DNA of 64,000 nucleotides from Massilia sp. Root351 (GCF_001425045.1 NZ_LMDJ01000012.1:62001-126000), one strand, 5' to 3'. Positions 29,695-38,617 are shown, counted from the first letter of the stretch. The notes: generated by a model not told the origin, from the sequence alone. Translations and numbers: made by a program.

Positions 29695-30396
29695 TCAAAG
29701 CCCGGCCAGCCAGTCGCGCAGCAGCGCGTCGCCTGCCCGGGCCAGGCCGGCGCCGTGGCGGCGGGTCTCCTCGCGCAGGCGCTGGAAGTCGACGCCAGCA
29801 TGCTGCAGTTCGACGCTATGGCCGGCGAGCCACTCTTCCAGCGCGTCCGGATGGAATTCGGCGTGGAACTGCAGGCCGAGCGCGTGGCTGCCGGCAGTGA
29901 AGGCCTGGCATGGCGTATGCAAGGTTGCTGCCGCGGGCGGTGAGCCGGACGGCGGCACGATGTTGTCGCCGTGCCAGTGCAATACCGGCACGCCGCGCAG
30001 GTGCCGCAGCGGGCCGGCGTCCTCGGCCAGGTCCAGCGCGGACCAGCCGATTTCGGCTTCTGGCGCCCCACCGCTGCCCATCCGGCGTTCGACACGCCCG
30101 TCGAGCGCTGCCGCCATCAGCTGCGCGCCCAGGCAGATGCCCAAGGTCGGCAGTCCAAGCGCCAGGCGCTGCTTCAGGCCGCTGATTTCGCCTGCCAGCC
30201 ACGGGTAGAGCGCGGCGTCGTTGACGCCAAGCGGGCCGCCAAGCACGACGATCAGCTCGGCGCCGCGCCACTCGGCCTGCGTCAGCGGGGCGGCGCCCGC
30301 GTGCCGGTAGCTCACCTGGTAGCCGGCGTCCGCCAGCGGTGCGGCGAACGTTCCCAGATCCTCAAAACGTACGTGGTAGAGCGCGATGCATTTCAT
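29695..30396 (-). CDS. Class I glutamine amidotransferase domain protein
   Basis: 233 residues. The triad elements are visible: nucleophile cysteine in TLGICLGAQLMA, histidine in LGLQFHAEF and a nearby acidic residue. Stand-alone proteins of this kind are usually annotated as GMP-synthase-like amidotransferases; some belong to gamma-glutamyl hydrolase pathways. Substrate unknown. AGGAG lies 9 bases before the ATG. No partner synthetase gene adjoins it. Confidence 0.85.
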   Translation of the reverse strand: MKCIALYHVRFEDLGTFAAPLADAGYQVSYRHAGAAPLTQAEWRGAELIVVLGGPLGVNDAALYPWLAGEISGLKQRLALGLPTLGICLGAQLMAAALDGRVERRMGSGGAPEAEIGWSALDLAEDAGPLRHLRGVPVLHWHGDNIVPPSGSPPAAATLHTPCQAFTAGSHALGLQFHAEFHPDALEEWLAGHSVELQHAGVDFQRLREETRRHGAGLARAGDALLRDWLAGL

Positions 30397-30450
30397 ACGG
30401 TAGGACTCCTATTCAAATGGCACATCAAAATACACCGAGGGCAGGATGAC

Positions 30451-30579
30451 ATGGCTACATATTATCGCCAGCAAGGCAATAAATCAAGAGTCCTAACTAA
30501 GTCGCTGCAATTGGCGCGCGCCGTCGCTGTGTACGGGGCAGTGATGATGCGAAGTGTTATCTGCTATGATTTAGCATAA
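30451..30579 (+). CDS. Possible 42-residue small protein
   Basis: An open frame MATYYRQQGNKS... ends ICYDLA at 30579, with GAGG about 12 bases upstream of the ATG. It is basic in the first half with a hydrophobic middle (AVAVYGAVMM). It fills most of the 296-base gap between the amidotransferase and the orphan membrane-protein gene. No relative is recognised and the frame could be chance. Confidence 0.25.
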   Translation: MATYYRQQGNKSRVLTKSLQLARAVAVYGAVMMRSVICYDLA

Positions 30580-30616
30580 CGTCGGAATGACGCATTGAAC
30601 CCAAGGAGTAGACCTT

Positions 30617-30643
30617 ATGCTGATCAAAGAACCAGGTTGCTAA
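30617..30643 (+). CDS. Possible 8-codon mini-ORF with strong ribosome site
   Basis: ATG CTG ATC AAA GAA CCA GGT TGC TAA encodes MLIKEPGC, preceded by AAGGAG with ideal 8-base spacing. Upstream, TGCTATGAT at 30562-30570 is an extended -10 lying in a short inverted repeat (TGCTA-N5-TAGCA). It could be a leader peptide or the surviving start of a lost gene; nothing downstream on this strand is coding. Confidence 0.25.
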   Translation: MLIKEPGC

Positions 30644-30692
30644 TCCGGTGCAATGGGGCGTGCACTTTGCCCGCCCCCGCGCCTGCCCTGTG

Positions 30693-31955
30693 CTACCCAG
30701 CCGGCCTGCCTTGCGCCATGGTTTCGATATCGGCCTTGACGGACAGGAAGTCCTGGTCCGCCAGTGCCTGAGCGATGCCATTCCTGGCAGCGCCACTCTC
30801 CCCTCCCCGTTCCACATACTGCGTCAGCAGTTTGATTGCCTGCTGCTTGTCGGCCGGGTTGTTCCGCTTCTGGAATCTGACGGCATAGATCCGCGCTACG
30901 TCGTACGCTTTGCCATATTCGAGCGCCATCGCTGCGATGTCGTCCTTGAGCGGGCCCAGCTCGACGTCGTCCAGCGCGTCGCTGATATCGCCGGCTGCAA
31001 CGGACGCCTTTCCATCCTTCTCGAAATACTGCCTGACGAGGGCGATAGCCTCCTGCTTGTCCGCGTCGTGGCGCAGTTTATCGAATTTTACGGCGTAAAT
31101 GCAGGCCAGATTGTACAGGCGGTCGTCCCAGTTCCTGGGATTGGTGGACAGCGCGATTCTGCCGTACGTGCTGGCCTCTTCCCATAGCTCCGCGTACATG
31201 CAGATCAGCGAGAGCGAAGCGGCGAGGTACGATTTGACACGCTCGTTCTTGTGCTTTTCGGCGATGCCATACAAGAGCTTGGTTTCGTCCAGCACGGCGT
31301 GCGCTTCTTTGATTTTCTGGTCGCTGGCGCGCAAGGTGTCGAGGATGAGCTTTTGCGAGTGCATGCCCGTGAATAGTTGTTCGATTTCGCTCAGCTTTTC
31401 GGCAAAGGCGTCGGCGGCCTGGTCGGCTTTTTCTATCTTGGCGGTAAGCGCGCTTTCCTTGGCCTGGAATGCATTCACCTTGGCTTCCACCGCCTTGGCG
31501 TCGCGCTCGACCTTTTTGGCATTCTGGATCATCCCTTCGCTGGTTTCGCGCGCCTTTTTGTTCAGGGCTTCGATTTCTTTGAGCCACTTGCTCACTTCGG
31601 CGTATTTGGTGATGCCGAAGTAGGTGAGAATCGCGGCGACGATGGAGAAGATGATGCCTATGGTTTGGAGCAATTTCACCATCCACTCTTCTTTGTCCTT
31701 GGCGGCGTTGATGGCGGCTTGCGATGTGGCGGCGATCGCTTCCAGGGTGGCTTTTTGCGCGGAGACCAGGTTTTCGAGGTAGGTGGTTTGGACCACCACG
31801 AAGCCGGCGGGGGGCGCGGGGGTGCCTGCGGGGAGCGGGGTGATGATGCCTGTGGGGGGCGCCGGGGGGGCAGCGGCGCCGGCTTGCGCGGCGGCGGATG
31901 TTTGCGGGCAGCTTGCTACCAGAGCTAGTGCGCAGGCTATGCGGCGGAGGGGCAT
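30693..31955 (-). CDS. Orphan membrane protein with coiled coil and helical-repeat C-terminus
   Basis: 420 residues from MPLRRIAC, chosen because GGGAG lies 6 bases before it. In order: signal peptide (cleavage near TSAAAQ), a Pro/Ala/Gly-rich stretch, a transmembrane helix (LLQTIGIIFSIVAAILTYFG, about residues 106-125), and a long charged coiled coil (about 130-240). TPR-like helical pairs follow to the end, with repeated ARIYAV/ACIYAV motifs spaced about 75 residues apart. No enzyme motif is visible; it may be a scaffold or envelope-stress protein. The family is not recognised and neighbours give no clue. Confidence 0.7.
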   Translation of the reverse strand: MPLRRIACALALVASCPQTSAAAQAGAAAPPAPPTGIITPLPAGTPAPPAGFVVVQTTYLENLVSAQKATLEAIAATSQAAINAAKDKEEWMVKLLQTIGIIFSIVAAILTYFGITKYAEVSKWLKEIEALNKKARETSEGMIQNAKKVERDAKAVEAKVNAFQAKESALTAKIEKADQAADAFAEKLSEIEQLFTGMHSQKLILDTLRASDQKIKEAHAVLDETKLLYGIAEKHKNERVKSYLAASLSLICMYAELWEEASTYGRIALSTNPRNWDDRLYNLACIYAVKFDKLRHDADKQEAIALVRQYFEKDGKASVAAGDISDALDDVELGPLKDDIAAMALEYGKAYDVARIYAVRFQKRNNPADKQQAIKLLTQYVERGGESGAARNGIAQALADQDFLSVKADIETMAQGRPAG

Positions 31956-32018
31956 GGCGTCTCCCGTTGTGCAATATGCAACTATCGTATCATATTGGGG
32001 ACACGGGGGTGCATGCGT

Positions 32019-32134
32019 CGCGCGCCCTCGGCGCGCGGCGCTGCGCGCGAAGCGCGCAGCAGATGGGCGATTCGGAGAGGGCTGGGCCGGTAGGCCCAGC
32101 CCTTCGAATCCCACCGGCTCCGTCCGGCACAAAT
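32019..32134. repeat. Structured repeat block B, downstream of the third tRNA-Ser
   Basis: Partner of block A: 32019-32081 differs from 21751-21813 at two of 63 positions. The same three-hairpin layout is present. The second hairpin loop is GAA instead of GCA, and the inner stem of the third hairpin is GGGCTGGGCC/GGCCCAGCCC (32079-32102) with loop GGTA. That stem is unrelated in its core to block A's but is still perfectly paired. CGAATCCCACCG again mirrors the neighbouring tRNA T-arm. Confidence 0.85.
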
Positions 32135-32164
32135 AAAAAAGCCTCCCGCAGGGGAGGCTTTTTT
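32135..32164 (-). terminator. Bidirectional intrinsic terminator after the third tRNA-Ser
   Basis: Same GCCTCCC-GCAG-GGGAGGC stem as at 21870-21899, flanked by six A and six T, 8 bases beyond the encoded CCA of the tRNA at 32173-32265. Flanks differ (AAAT/ATTT instead of AACG/CGTT) but still pair. Confidence 0.9.
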
Positions 32165-32172
32165 ATTTGTTC

Positions 32173-32265
32173 TGGCGGAGACGGTGGGATTCGAACCCAC
32201 GATACAGGTATAAGCCGTATGCATCCTTAGCAGGGATGTGCCTTCGGCCACTCGGCCACGTCTCT
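32173..32265 (-). tRNA. tRNA-Ser(GCU), copy 3, with encoded CCA
   Basis: Identical in body to copies 1 and 2, including loop CTGCTAA with anticodon GCU, discriminator G and encoded CCA. The first base differs: the 5' end reads AGAGACG against CGTCTCC, so the 1-72 pair is A-C instead of G-C. It lies just downstream of lysC and has its own promoter. Confidence 0.93.
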
Positions 32266-32300
32266 TCTTCCACGTTTCCGCTTCGGATCAGACGAGCGCT

Positions 32301-32330
32301 ATCTTACTGGCCCGCCCCTCGTTTGGTCAA
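32301..32330 (-). promoter_or_regulatory. Promoter of the third tRNA-Ser
   Basis: On the minus strand TTGACC (32330-32325), an 18-base spacer and TAAGAT (32306-32301) are followed by AGCGCTCG, the same GC discriminator as at the other tRNA-Ser promoter. It lies between the lysC stop and the tRNA. Confidence 0.75.
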
Positions 32331-32349
32331 GGAAACGGGCCATCTTTTT

Positions 32350-33597
32350 TTACTCTTTTTCCAGCTCGAAGGCCTTGTGCAGTGCGCGCACGGCAAGTTC
32401 CATGTACTTTTCGTCTATCAGTACCGAAATCTTGATCTCGGAGGTGGAGATCATCATGATGTTGATGTTCTCTTCGCTCAGGGTGCGGAACATCTGCGAG
32501 GCTACGCCGACGTGCGAACGCATGCCGACGCCGACCACGGAGATCTTCGATACCTTGGCGTCGCCTACCAGGATGCTGTAGCCGATTTCGGCTTTCTGGC
32601 CTTCCAGTACGTCGATCGCCTTCTGGTAGTCGTTGCGCGATACGGTGAAGGTGAAGTCGGTTTTACCGTCCACGGACTGATTCTGTATGATCATGTCCAC
32701 TTCGATATTGGCGTCGGCCACCGGGCCGAGGATGTGGTAGGCCACGCCCGGACGGTCCGGCACGCCCAGCACGGTGATTTTGGCTTCGTCGCGGTTGAAG
32801 GCGATGCCCGAGATGACTGCTTGTTCCATGTTGGTGTCTTCCTCAAACGAAATCAGGGTGCCGGAGTTGGCTTCGGTTTCGAGATCCATCAGCGGATCGG
32901 TCAGCGACGACAATACGCGCGTCGGTACGCGGTAGTTGCCCGCGAATTCCACGGAGCGCGTCTGCAGCACTTTCGAGCCCAGCGAGGCCAGTTCCAGCAT
33001 TTCTTCGAACGTGATCGCCTTCAGGCGGCGCGCTTCCGATACCACGCGCGGGTCGGTCGTGTACACGCCGTCCACATCGGTGTAGATCAGGCATTCGGCC
33101 GCCTTCAGCGCGGCGGCGATCGCCACGGCCGAGGTGTCCGAACCGCCGCGGCCCAGCGTGGCGATGTTGTCGTTGTCGTCCACGCCCTGGAAGCCGGTGA
33201 TGATGACGATCTTGCCGGCGTCGAGGTCTTTGCGCACGCGCTCGTCGTCGATCGACTGAATGCGGGCTTTGGTGAAGGCGGAGTCGGTTTTAATCGCCAC
33301 TTGCCAGCCAGCGTAGGAGACCGCAGCCTTGCCGATCGCTTGCAGCGCCATCGACAGCAGACCCACGGAGACCTGTTCGCCGGTGGAGGCGATCATGTCC
33401 AGTTCACGCGGGTCGGGCGGGTTTTGAATTTCCTTTGCCAGCGCGATCAGACGGTTGGTCTCGCCGGACATGGCCGACGGTACCACGACGATCTGGTGTC
33501 CTGCGTCGTGCCATTTGGCGACGCGGCGCGCGACGTTCTTGATGCGGTCGGTCGATCCCATCGACGTTCCGCCATATTTGTGAACGATTAAAGCCAT
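32350..33597 (-). CDS. lysC: Aspartate kinase
   Basis: 415 residues from MALIVHKYGGTSMGS, whose KYGGTS motif is the conserved kinase N-terminus. The kinase domain runs to about residue 250 (GRGGSDTSAVAIAAALKA, YTDVDGVYTTDPR), and two ACT domains follow (about 265-415) for feedback by lysine or threonine. It catalyses the first step to lysine, threonine, methionine and diaminopimelate. The longer in-frame reading upstream crosses an AT-rich promoter-like stretch and was rejected. lysC followed by tRNA-Ser is a common betaproteobacterial arrangement. Confidence 0.96.
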   Translation of the reverse strand: MALIVHKYGGTSMGSTDRIKNVARRVAKWHDAGHQIVVVPSAMSGETNRLIALAKEIQNPPDPRELDMIASTGEQVSVGLLSMALQAIGKAAVSYAGWQVAIKTDSAFTKARIQSIDDERVRKDLDAGKIVIITGFQGVDDNDNIATLGRGGSDTSAVAIAAALKAAECLIYTDVDGVYTTDPRVVSEARRLKAITFEEMLELASLGSKVLQTRSVEFAGNYRVPTRVLSSLTDPLMDLETEANSGTLISFEEDTNMEQAVISGIAFNRDEAKITVLGVPDRPGVAYHILGPVADANIEVDMIIQNQSVDGKTDFTFTVSRNDYQKAIDVLEGQKAEIGYSILVGDAKVSKISVVGVGMRSHVGVASQMFRTLSEENINIMMISTSEIKISVLIDEKYMELAVRALHKAFELEKE

Positions 33598-33739
33598 AAC
33601 AGTGATGTTTCCGCTCGAAGATTGAAAAAAGGGAGGGCTTGTAACTCTACATGTTGCAGTGCGAAACGACAAGCCAAAAAAGTTATGACGTCATACAGTA
33701 TTGGCATATGGACATACGAAATCGCCGCAGTACCAACTT

Positions 33740-35128
33740 TTATTTTGATTCCCAGCGGAAGACCACACGTTCAACGGCACCCTGCCCCATTTGCTGGCAG
33801 TCCATGCCGATTCCTGCGGCAAAAAGCAATTGCGCCTGGGTTTTGACCACCGGCAGGCGGCCGCGCTCCCAGGCCGGGATGCCCAAGGTCTGGTAGTGGT
33901 ATTTGAGGGCGCGCGTGGGACGGTTCTCGGCGGGCTTCAGGCGCTCGCCGCCGCGCCGGAACTCAATGGTGAGGTATTGGCCGCGCAGCCAGGCGGCGTC
34001 GATGCCCTGCTCGGCCGGCTCGATGTGCAGCACGCCGCCGTAATCGGGAAAATCGATGGACGCTTCGCCGTTCCAGCGAAAGTCCTGGCCGGGGGAGTCG
34101 TCGAACTGGTCTTCGCGGGTGCCCGCGATCTCGGGCAGCTTGGAAATCAGGTGCAGGCGGTCGCGGTGGCGGCGCACGTCCACTTCGGGGTGCACCACCA
34201 GCATTTGCGTGTCGTGGCGCGCTTCGAGCAGCTGGGCCAGCATTTCGGACAGCCAGGCGGTGGACGGCATGCTCAGGCCGCGCAGCGCGAACCAGTGGCG
34301 CAGCAGGTTGTAGGCGCGGTCGGTGCTCATGTCGCGCAGCTTGGCCACCTGCAGACAGTCGCCATCCAGCGCCGCGGCCAGGTCCTGTTCGGCCAGTTCG
34401 GTCAGCAGGCGCTGGGCGGACTGGGCGTGCTGGGCGCTGCGGGCGAAGCGCTCCTGGAAGCCGGGGAAGTACCGGGCCAGCGCGGGCATGACGGTGTGGC
34501 GCAGCGCGTTGCGGGCGTAGCGCGGGTCGTCATTGGATTCGTCCTCGATATGGGCGATGCCGTGCTGCGCCACGTAGGCTTCGAGCTGCTTGCGTGAAGC
34601 GGGCAGCAGTGGCCGCATCATCACCAGGCCGGGATTGGCAAGCAGTTCGGGCGCGGTGTTGGCGGCGTCCATGCCGGCCAGGCCGGCGGTGCCCGAGCCG
34701 CGCAGCAGCTGCAGCAGCACGGTTTCGGCCTGGTCGTCCTGGTGGTGGGCGGTGAGCAGCAGCTGCACGCCGTGTTCGGCGCACATGGCGCCCAGGGCGG
34801 CGTAGCGGGCCTTGCGGGCGGCCGCTTCGATGCCGCTCTTGCGCGCGTTTTCCAGGGTGATGCGGCGCGCTTCGAAGCCGATGCCGAGGGCGGCGCATTG
34901 CGCTTCGCAGTGCGCCAGCCAGGCGTCGGCGTTGGGGCTGAGGCCGTGGTGGACGTGGAAGGCGTACAGGGACGCGCCTGCCTGTTTCGCCCAGGCGTGG
35001 GCGAGGTGCAGCAGCGCGGAGGAGTCGAGGCCGCCGCTCAGGGCGATGGCGATGCGGCCGCCATGCTGCGCGGTGGCGAGCGCGCCGTCGAAGGTGCTGG
35101 CGAGGGTGGCGGTTTGCTGCTTTTTCAT
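33740..35128 (-). CDS. tilS: tRNA(Ile)-lysidine synthase
   Basis: 462 residues. The N-terminal PP-loop SGGLDSS (residues 31-37) binds ATP, and the C-terminal TilS domain is present (FRRGGERLKP, then LKYHYQTLGIPAWERGRLP). The enzyme changes C34 of the CAU-anticodon tRNA-Ile to lysidine so that it reads AUA; it is essential in most bacteria. It follows accA on the same strand, separated by a strong terminator, and has GGAG before its ATG. Confidence 0.95.
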   Translation of the reverse strand: MKKQQTATLASTFDGALATAQHGGRIAIALSGGLDSSALLHLAHAWAKQAGASLYAFHVHHGLSPNADAWLAHCEAQCAALGIGFEARRITLENARKSGIEAAARKARYAALGAMCAEHGVQLLLTAHHQDDQAETVLLQLLRGSGTAGLAGMDAANTAPELLANPGLVMMRPLLPASRKQLEAYVAQHGIAHIEDESNDDPRYARNALRHTVMPALARYFPGFQERFARSAQHAQSAQRLLTELAEQDLAAALDGDCLQVAKLRDMSTDRAYNLLRHWFALRGLSMPSTAWLSEMLAQLLEARHDTQMLVVHPEVDVRRHRDRLHLISKLPEIAGTREDQFDDSPGQDFRWNGEASIDFPDYGGVLHIEPAEQGIDAAWLRGQYLTIEFRRGGERLKPAENRPTRALKYHYQTLGIPAWERGRLPVVKTQAQLLFAAGIGMDCQQMGQGAVERVVFRWESK

Positions 35129-35187
35129 GGGGACTCCGGGGGTGCGGGCGGCTCACGGCGAGTTACGGCTCGTGGCGTCCGTAGCGC

Positions 35188-35209
35188 GGTTAGCGCAGCG
35201 TAACCCGCC
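35188..35209. repeat. Short palindromic repeat (REP-like) copy 1
   Basis: GGTTAGCGCAGCGTAACC plus CGCC. The outer bases GGTTA/TAACC pair, and the core CAGCGTAACCCGCC recurs at 52250-52263 with one change. It lies between tilS and accA. Confidence 0.5.
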
Positions 35210-35230
35210 ATGGTGGAACCGCCGAAATGC

Positions 35231-35264
35231 AAAAAAACCGGAGCAGGCTGGCGCCGGCTCCGGT
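35231..35264 (-). terminator. Intrinsic terminator of accA
   Basis: On the minus strand an 8-bp stem ACCGGAGC/GCTCCGGT with a 12-base loop is followed by a run of T (seven A on the plus strand, 35231-35237). It starts 24 bases after the accA stop codon. Confidence 0.9.
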
Positions 35265-35287
35265 CTGGTTTCTGCCAGCGGCGCTGC

Positions 35288-36262
35288 TTACTCTTGCGGC
35301 GTGGTTTCTTTGAACTTGCCGTAGCTCATCAGTTTTTCGTGGCGGGCGTTGATCAGGTCCTTGGTTTTCATGCCGTGGAACTGGCGCAGCGAGTCGGCCA
35401 AGGCGCGTTTCAGCATGGTGGCCATGGCTTTCGGGTCGCGGTGGGCGCCGCCCAGCGGCTCGGAGACGATCTTGTCGATCAGGCCGATGGCTTTCAGGCG
35501 GTGCGCGGTCAGGCCCAGCGCTTCGGCGGCGTCGGCCGCGCGTTCGCTGGTTTTCCACAGGATCGAGGCGCAGCCTTCCGGCGAGATCACCGAGTAGGTG
35601 GCGTATTGCAGCATCAGCACCTGGTCGCCCACGGCAATCGCCAGCGCGCCGCCGGAGCCGCCTTCGCCGATGATGGTGGCGATCAGCGGCACTTTCAGCT
35701 CCGCCATCACGTACAGGTTATGGCCGATGGCTTCGGACTGGCCGCGCTCTTCGGCGTCGATGCCGGGGAACGCGCCCGGGGTGTCGACAAAGGTGAAGAT
35801 CGGCAGGTTGAATTTCTCGGCCAGCTTCATCAGGCGCATGGCCTTGCGGTAGCCTTCCGGCTTGGGCATGCCGAAGTTGCGCATGGCGCGCTCTTTGGTG
35901 TCGCGGCCCTTCTGGTGGCCGATGACCATGCAAGCCTGGCCGTTGAAGCGCGCCAGGCCGCCGACGATGGACTGGTCGTCCGCATAGGTGCGGTCGCCGT
36001 GCAGTTCATGGAAGTCGGTGAAGATTTCATTCACATAGTCCATGGTGTATGGACGCTGCGGGTGGCGCGCGATCTGCGCCACTTGCCAGGGGGTCAGCTT
36101 GGCGTAGATGTCTTTGGTCAGCTGCTGGCTCTTCTTGGCCAGGCGGTCGATCTCCTCGGAGATGTCGACGGCCGAGTCGTCTTGCACGAAACGCAGTTCT
36201 TCAATTTTGGAATCGAGTTCCGCAATCGGTTGCTCAAAATTGAGGAAAGTTGTCTTGGTCAT
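35288..36262 (-). CDS. accA: Acetyl-CoA carboxylase carboxyltransferase, alpha subunit
   Basis: 324 residues, full length for AccA. The crotonase-like carboxyltransferase core is clear ([22 protein letters not shown] spans the oxyanion region; [12 protein letters not shown] follows). With AccD it transfers CO2 from carboxybiotin to acetyl-CoA in fatty-acid synthesis. It is followed by its own terminator, and the glycosylase gene lies 69 bases upstream on the same strand. Confidence 0.97.
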   Translation of the reverse strand: MTKTTFLNFEQPIAELDSKIEELRFVQDDSAVDISEEIDRLAKKSQQLTKDIYAKLTPWQVAQIARHPQRPYTMDYVNEIFTDFHELHGDRTYADDQSIVGGLARFNGQACMVIGHQKGRDTKERAMRNFGMPKPEGYRKAMRLMKLAEKFNLPIFTFVDTPGAFPGIDAEERGQSEAIGHNLYVMAELKVPLIATIIGEGGSGGALAIAVGDQVLMLQYATYSVISPEGCASILWKTSERAADAAEALGLTAHRLKAIGLIDKIVSEPLGGAHRDPKAMATMLKRALADSLRQFHGMKTKDLINARHEKLMSYGKFKETTPQE

Positions 36263-36331
36263 TGTACCTCCGTGTTATGGCCCGGATGGCGGGCGGCCCG
36301 GGGGCCAGCCTCGCGCTGGGCGAATTTTTCG

Positions 36332-36991
36332 CTATTCTACCGGAACCGGGTCCAGACTACGCCATAAATACCAGGTGGCGACGGTCCGATAGGGTTCCCA
36401 GTTGGCAGCCACTTCGCGCGCATCGCTGCGCGAAACGGGCTCGCCGGAGAAATAGTTTTGGCTGATGCCCTGGATCAGACCGGGGTCGTCCAGCGGCAGA
36501 ACATTGGGACGGAGCAGATTAAATATCAAAAACATCTCCGCTGTCCAGCGCGTGATACCACGTATCTGCACCAGTTCGGCGATGACGGCTTCGTCATCCA
36601 TCTGGTCCCACTGGTTGGCGTGGACTTTCTTGGCCTTGAAGTTGTCGGCCAGGTCCAGGATGTATTCGGTCTTGCGCTTGGACAGGCCGCAGGCGGCCAG
36701 TTCCTCGGCGCCGGCTTTCAACACGGCGGCCGGGGTGAATTTCGGGCAGGCCGCCAGCAGCTTCTGCCAGGCGGCAGCGGCTGCTTTGGGCGTGACCTGC
36801 TGTTTGACGATGGAACGGGCCAGGGTCGTGAACGGGTCGTCGTGGCCGACCAGGTGCAGGTCGCCGAACTGCGGGATGAGCTTTTTCATGATGCGGTCGC
36901 GCTTCATGAGCTCCTGCTTGGCTTCTTCCCAGTACGGCGGCACTGCTACCGCTGGGGACTGCGCCCCCATCATGTCCGTGGCCTTCACCAT
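36332..36991 (-). CDS. HhH-GPD DNA glycosylase (AlkA/3-methyladenine type)
   Basis: 219 residues. The helix-hairpin-helix (ELVQIRGITRWTAEMFLIF) and the catalytic aspartate in VLPLDDPGL define the HhH-GPD superfamily; no FeS-cluster cysteines follow, so it is AlkA-like instead of EndoIII-like. It removes alkylated bases by cutting the glycosidic bond. The start overlaps the cysS stop as TAATG, indicating translational coupling. Confidence 0.88.
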   Translation of the reverse strand: MVKATDMMGAQSPAVAVPPYWEEAKQELMKRDRIMKKLIPQFGDLHLVGHDDPFTTLARSIVKQQVTPKAAAAAWQKLLAACPKFTPAAVLKAGAEELAACGLSKRKTEYILDLADNFKAKKVHANQWDQMDDEAVIAELVQIRGITRWTAEMFLIFNLLRPNVLPLDDPGLIQGISQNYFSGEPVSRSDAREVAANWEPYRTVATWYLWRSLDPVPVE

Positions 36992-38379
36992 TATGCGCGG
37001 CGCCAGTTGGTGGTGCCGTCAGGCTTGTCTTCCAGGACAATGCCGGCGGCCAGCAAGTCGGCGCGGATCTGGTCCGACAGCGCGAAGTCGCGCGCCTTCT
37101 TGGCGGCTGCGCGGGCAGCGATCTGCTGCTCGATGGCGGCGGCGTCGTCACCGGACGCGCCCACGCCCGCTTGCAGGAAGGCCTGCGGCGCGCGCTCCAG
37201 CAGTCCCAGTACGGCGGCCAGCTCTTTCAGCTGGCGCGCCACGGCGGGCGATTTGGATTTGTTCAGTTCCGTGGCCAGGTCGAACAGCACCGACACGGCC
37301 ATCGGCGTGTTGAAGTCGTCGTCCATGGCTTCGGCGAAGCGCTTGGCGTTCGCCTCGGTCCAGTCCAGTGCGGCGCCATCGCCCTGCACGCCGTCCAGCG
37401 CCGTGTACAGCCGCGTCAGCGCGCCCTTGGCGTCGTCCAGGTGGGCGTCCGAGTAGTTCAGCGGGCTGCGGTAGTGGGCGCGCAGGATGAAGAAGCGCAC
37501 CACTTCGGCGTCGTACTTTTTCAGCACGTCGCGGATGGTGAAGAAGTTGCCCAGCGATTTGGACATCTTCTCGTTATCCACGCGCACGAAACCGTTGTGT
37601 ATCCAGTAGTTGGCCAGGGCGTGGCCGGTGGCGCCTTCCGATTGCGCGATCTCGTTCTCGTGGTGCGGGAACTGCAGGTCCGCGCCGCCGCCGTGGATGT
37701 CGAACTGGTCGCCCAGTAGCGAGGCGCACATGGCGGAGCACTCGATGTGCCAGCCCGGACGGCCCTTGCCCCACTTGGAGTCCCACTTCACTTCTTCCGG
37801 CTCCGATTCCTTGGACGCTTTCCACAGCACGAAGTCCAGCGGGTCGCGCTTGCCGGTGTTGACGTCCACGCGCTCGCCGGCGCGCAGGTCGTCCAGCGAC
37901 TTGCCGGACAGCTTGCCGTAGCCTTCGAAATTGCGCACGGCATAGTTCACGTCGCCGTCCTCGCCCTGGTAGGCCAGGTCTTTCGCTTCCAGCTTTTCAA
38001 TCAGCGCCAGCATCTGCGGCACGTATTCGGTGGCGCGCGGCACCAGCGTCGGCGGCTGAATGCCCAGCGCGGCGGTGTCCTCGTCCATATACTTGGTGAA
38101 GCGCGAGGTGAGCTGGCCGATGGTTTCGCCGTTTTCAACCGCGCGCTTGATGATCTTGTCGTCGATGTCCGTGATGTTGCGCGCGTAGGTGACTTCGTAG
38201 CCCGATGCCTTGAGCCAGCGGTAGACCACGTCGAACGCCATCATCATGCGGCCGTGGCCGATGTGGCAGTAATCGTAGATCGTCATGCCGCAGACATACA
38301 TGCGGACTTTGCCCGCTTCCATCGGTACGAATGTTTGCTTCTCGCGCGCCAGCGTGTTGTAAATCTTTAAATTGCTCAT
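36991..38379 (-). CDS. cysS: Cysteinyl-tRNA synthetase
   Basis: 462 residues. Class I motifs: C30 as first zinc ligand, HIGH at 39-42 (DYCHIGHGR), KMSKS at 271-275, and a DALR-type C-terminal domain. The enzyme charges tRNA-Cys. Coupled by a one-base overlap to the downstream glycosylase gene and divergent from ppiA. Confidence 0.96.
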   Translation of the reverse strand: MSNLKIYNTLAREKQTFVPMEAGKVRMYVCGMTIYDYCHIGHGRMMMAFDVVYRWLKASGYEVTYARNITDIDDKIIKRAVENGETIGQLTSRFTKYMDEDTAALGIQPPTLVPRATEYVPQMLALIEKLEAKDLAYQGEDGDVNYAVRNFEGYGKLSGKSLDDLRAGERVDVNTGKRDPLDFVLWKASKESEPEEVKWDSKWGKGRPGWHIECSAMCASLLGDQFDIHGGGADLQFPHHENEIAQSEGATGHALANYWIHNGFVRVDNEKMSKSLGNFFTIRDVLKKYDAEVVRFFILRAHYRSPLNYSDAHLDDAKGALTRLYTALDGVQGDGAALDWTEANAKRFAEAMDDDFNTPMAVSVLFDLATELNKSKSPAVARQLKELAAVLGLLERAPQAFLQAGVGASGDDAAAIEQQIAARAAAKKARDFALSDQIRADLLAAGIVLEDKPDGTTNWRRA

Positions 38380-38508
38380 CGGACTCTTGCGTTTTTGTTA
38401 AGTGCAAGCCAGCCGGACAATACGAGAACCGGGCGCGGGCACTTCTGGTGCCGCACCGGGCTCTCAAGCATTTGCCGTGGAGACTGACAGACCCTCGGTA
38501 TCTTGTTG

Positions 38509-38524
38509 TTCTAGTTTGCTAGAA
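38509..38524. promoter_or_regulatory. Inverted repeat between cysS and ppiA
   Basis: TTCTAG-TTTG-CTAGAA is a perfect inverted repeat in the 238-base gap between the divergent genes. The gap is otherwise AT-richer than the genes and holds promoter-like sequence (TATAGC at 38543). It may be an operator; no cognate protein is suggested. Confidence 0.35.
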
Positions 38525-38617
38525 TGAAACGTCAACGCTTAGTATAGCATTGATAAAAACCGGACTGCCCCGATCTTGGTCTGGTTTTATCAGAACATAC
38601 ACAAAAAGGATGACCAT

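Noticed and set aside
31956..32132. N-terminal extension of the orphan membrane protein across block B
   Set aside because: The extension reads through the palindromic block; the ATG at 31955 has a good ribosome site and begins a signal peptide.
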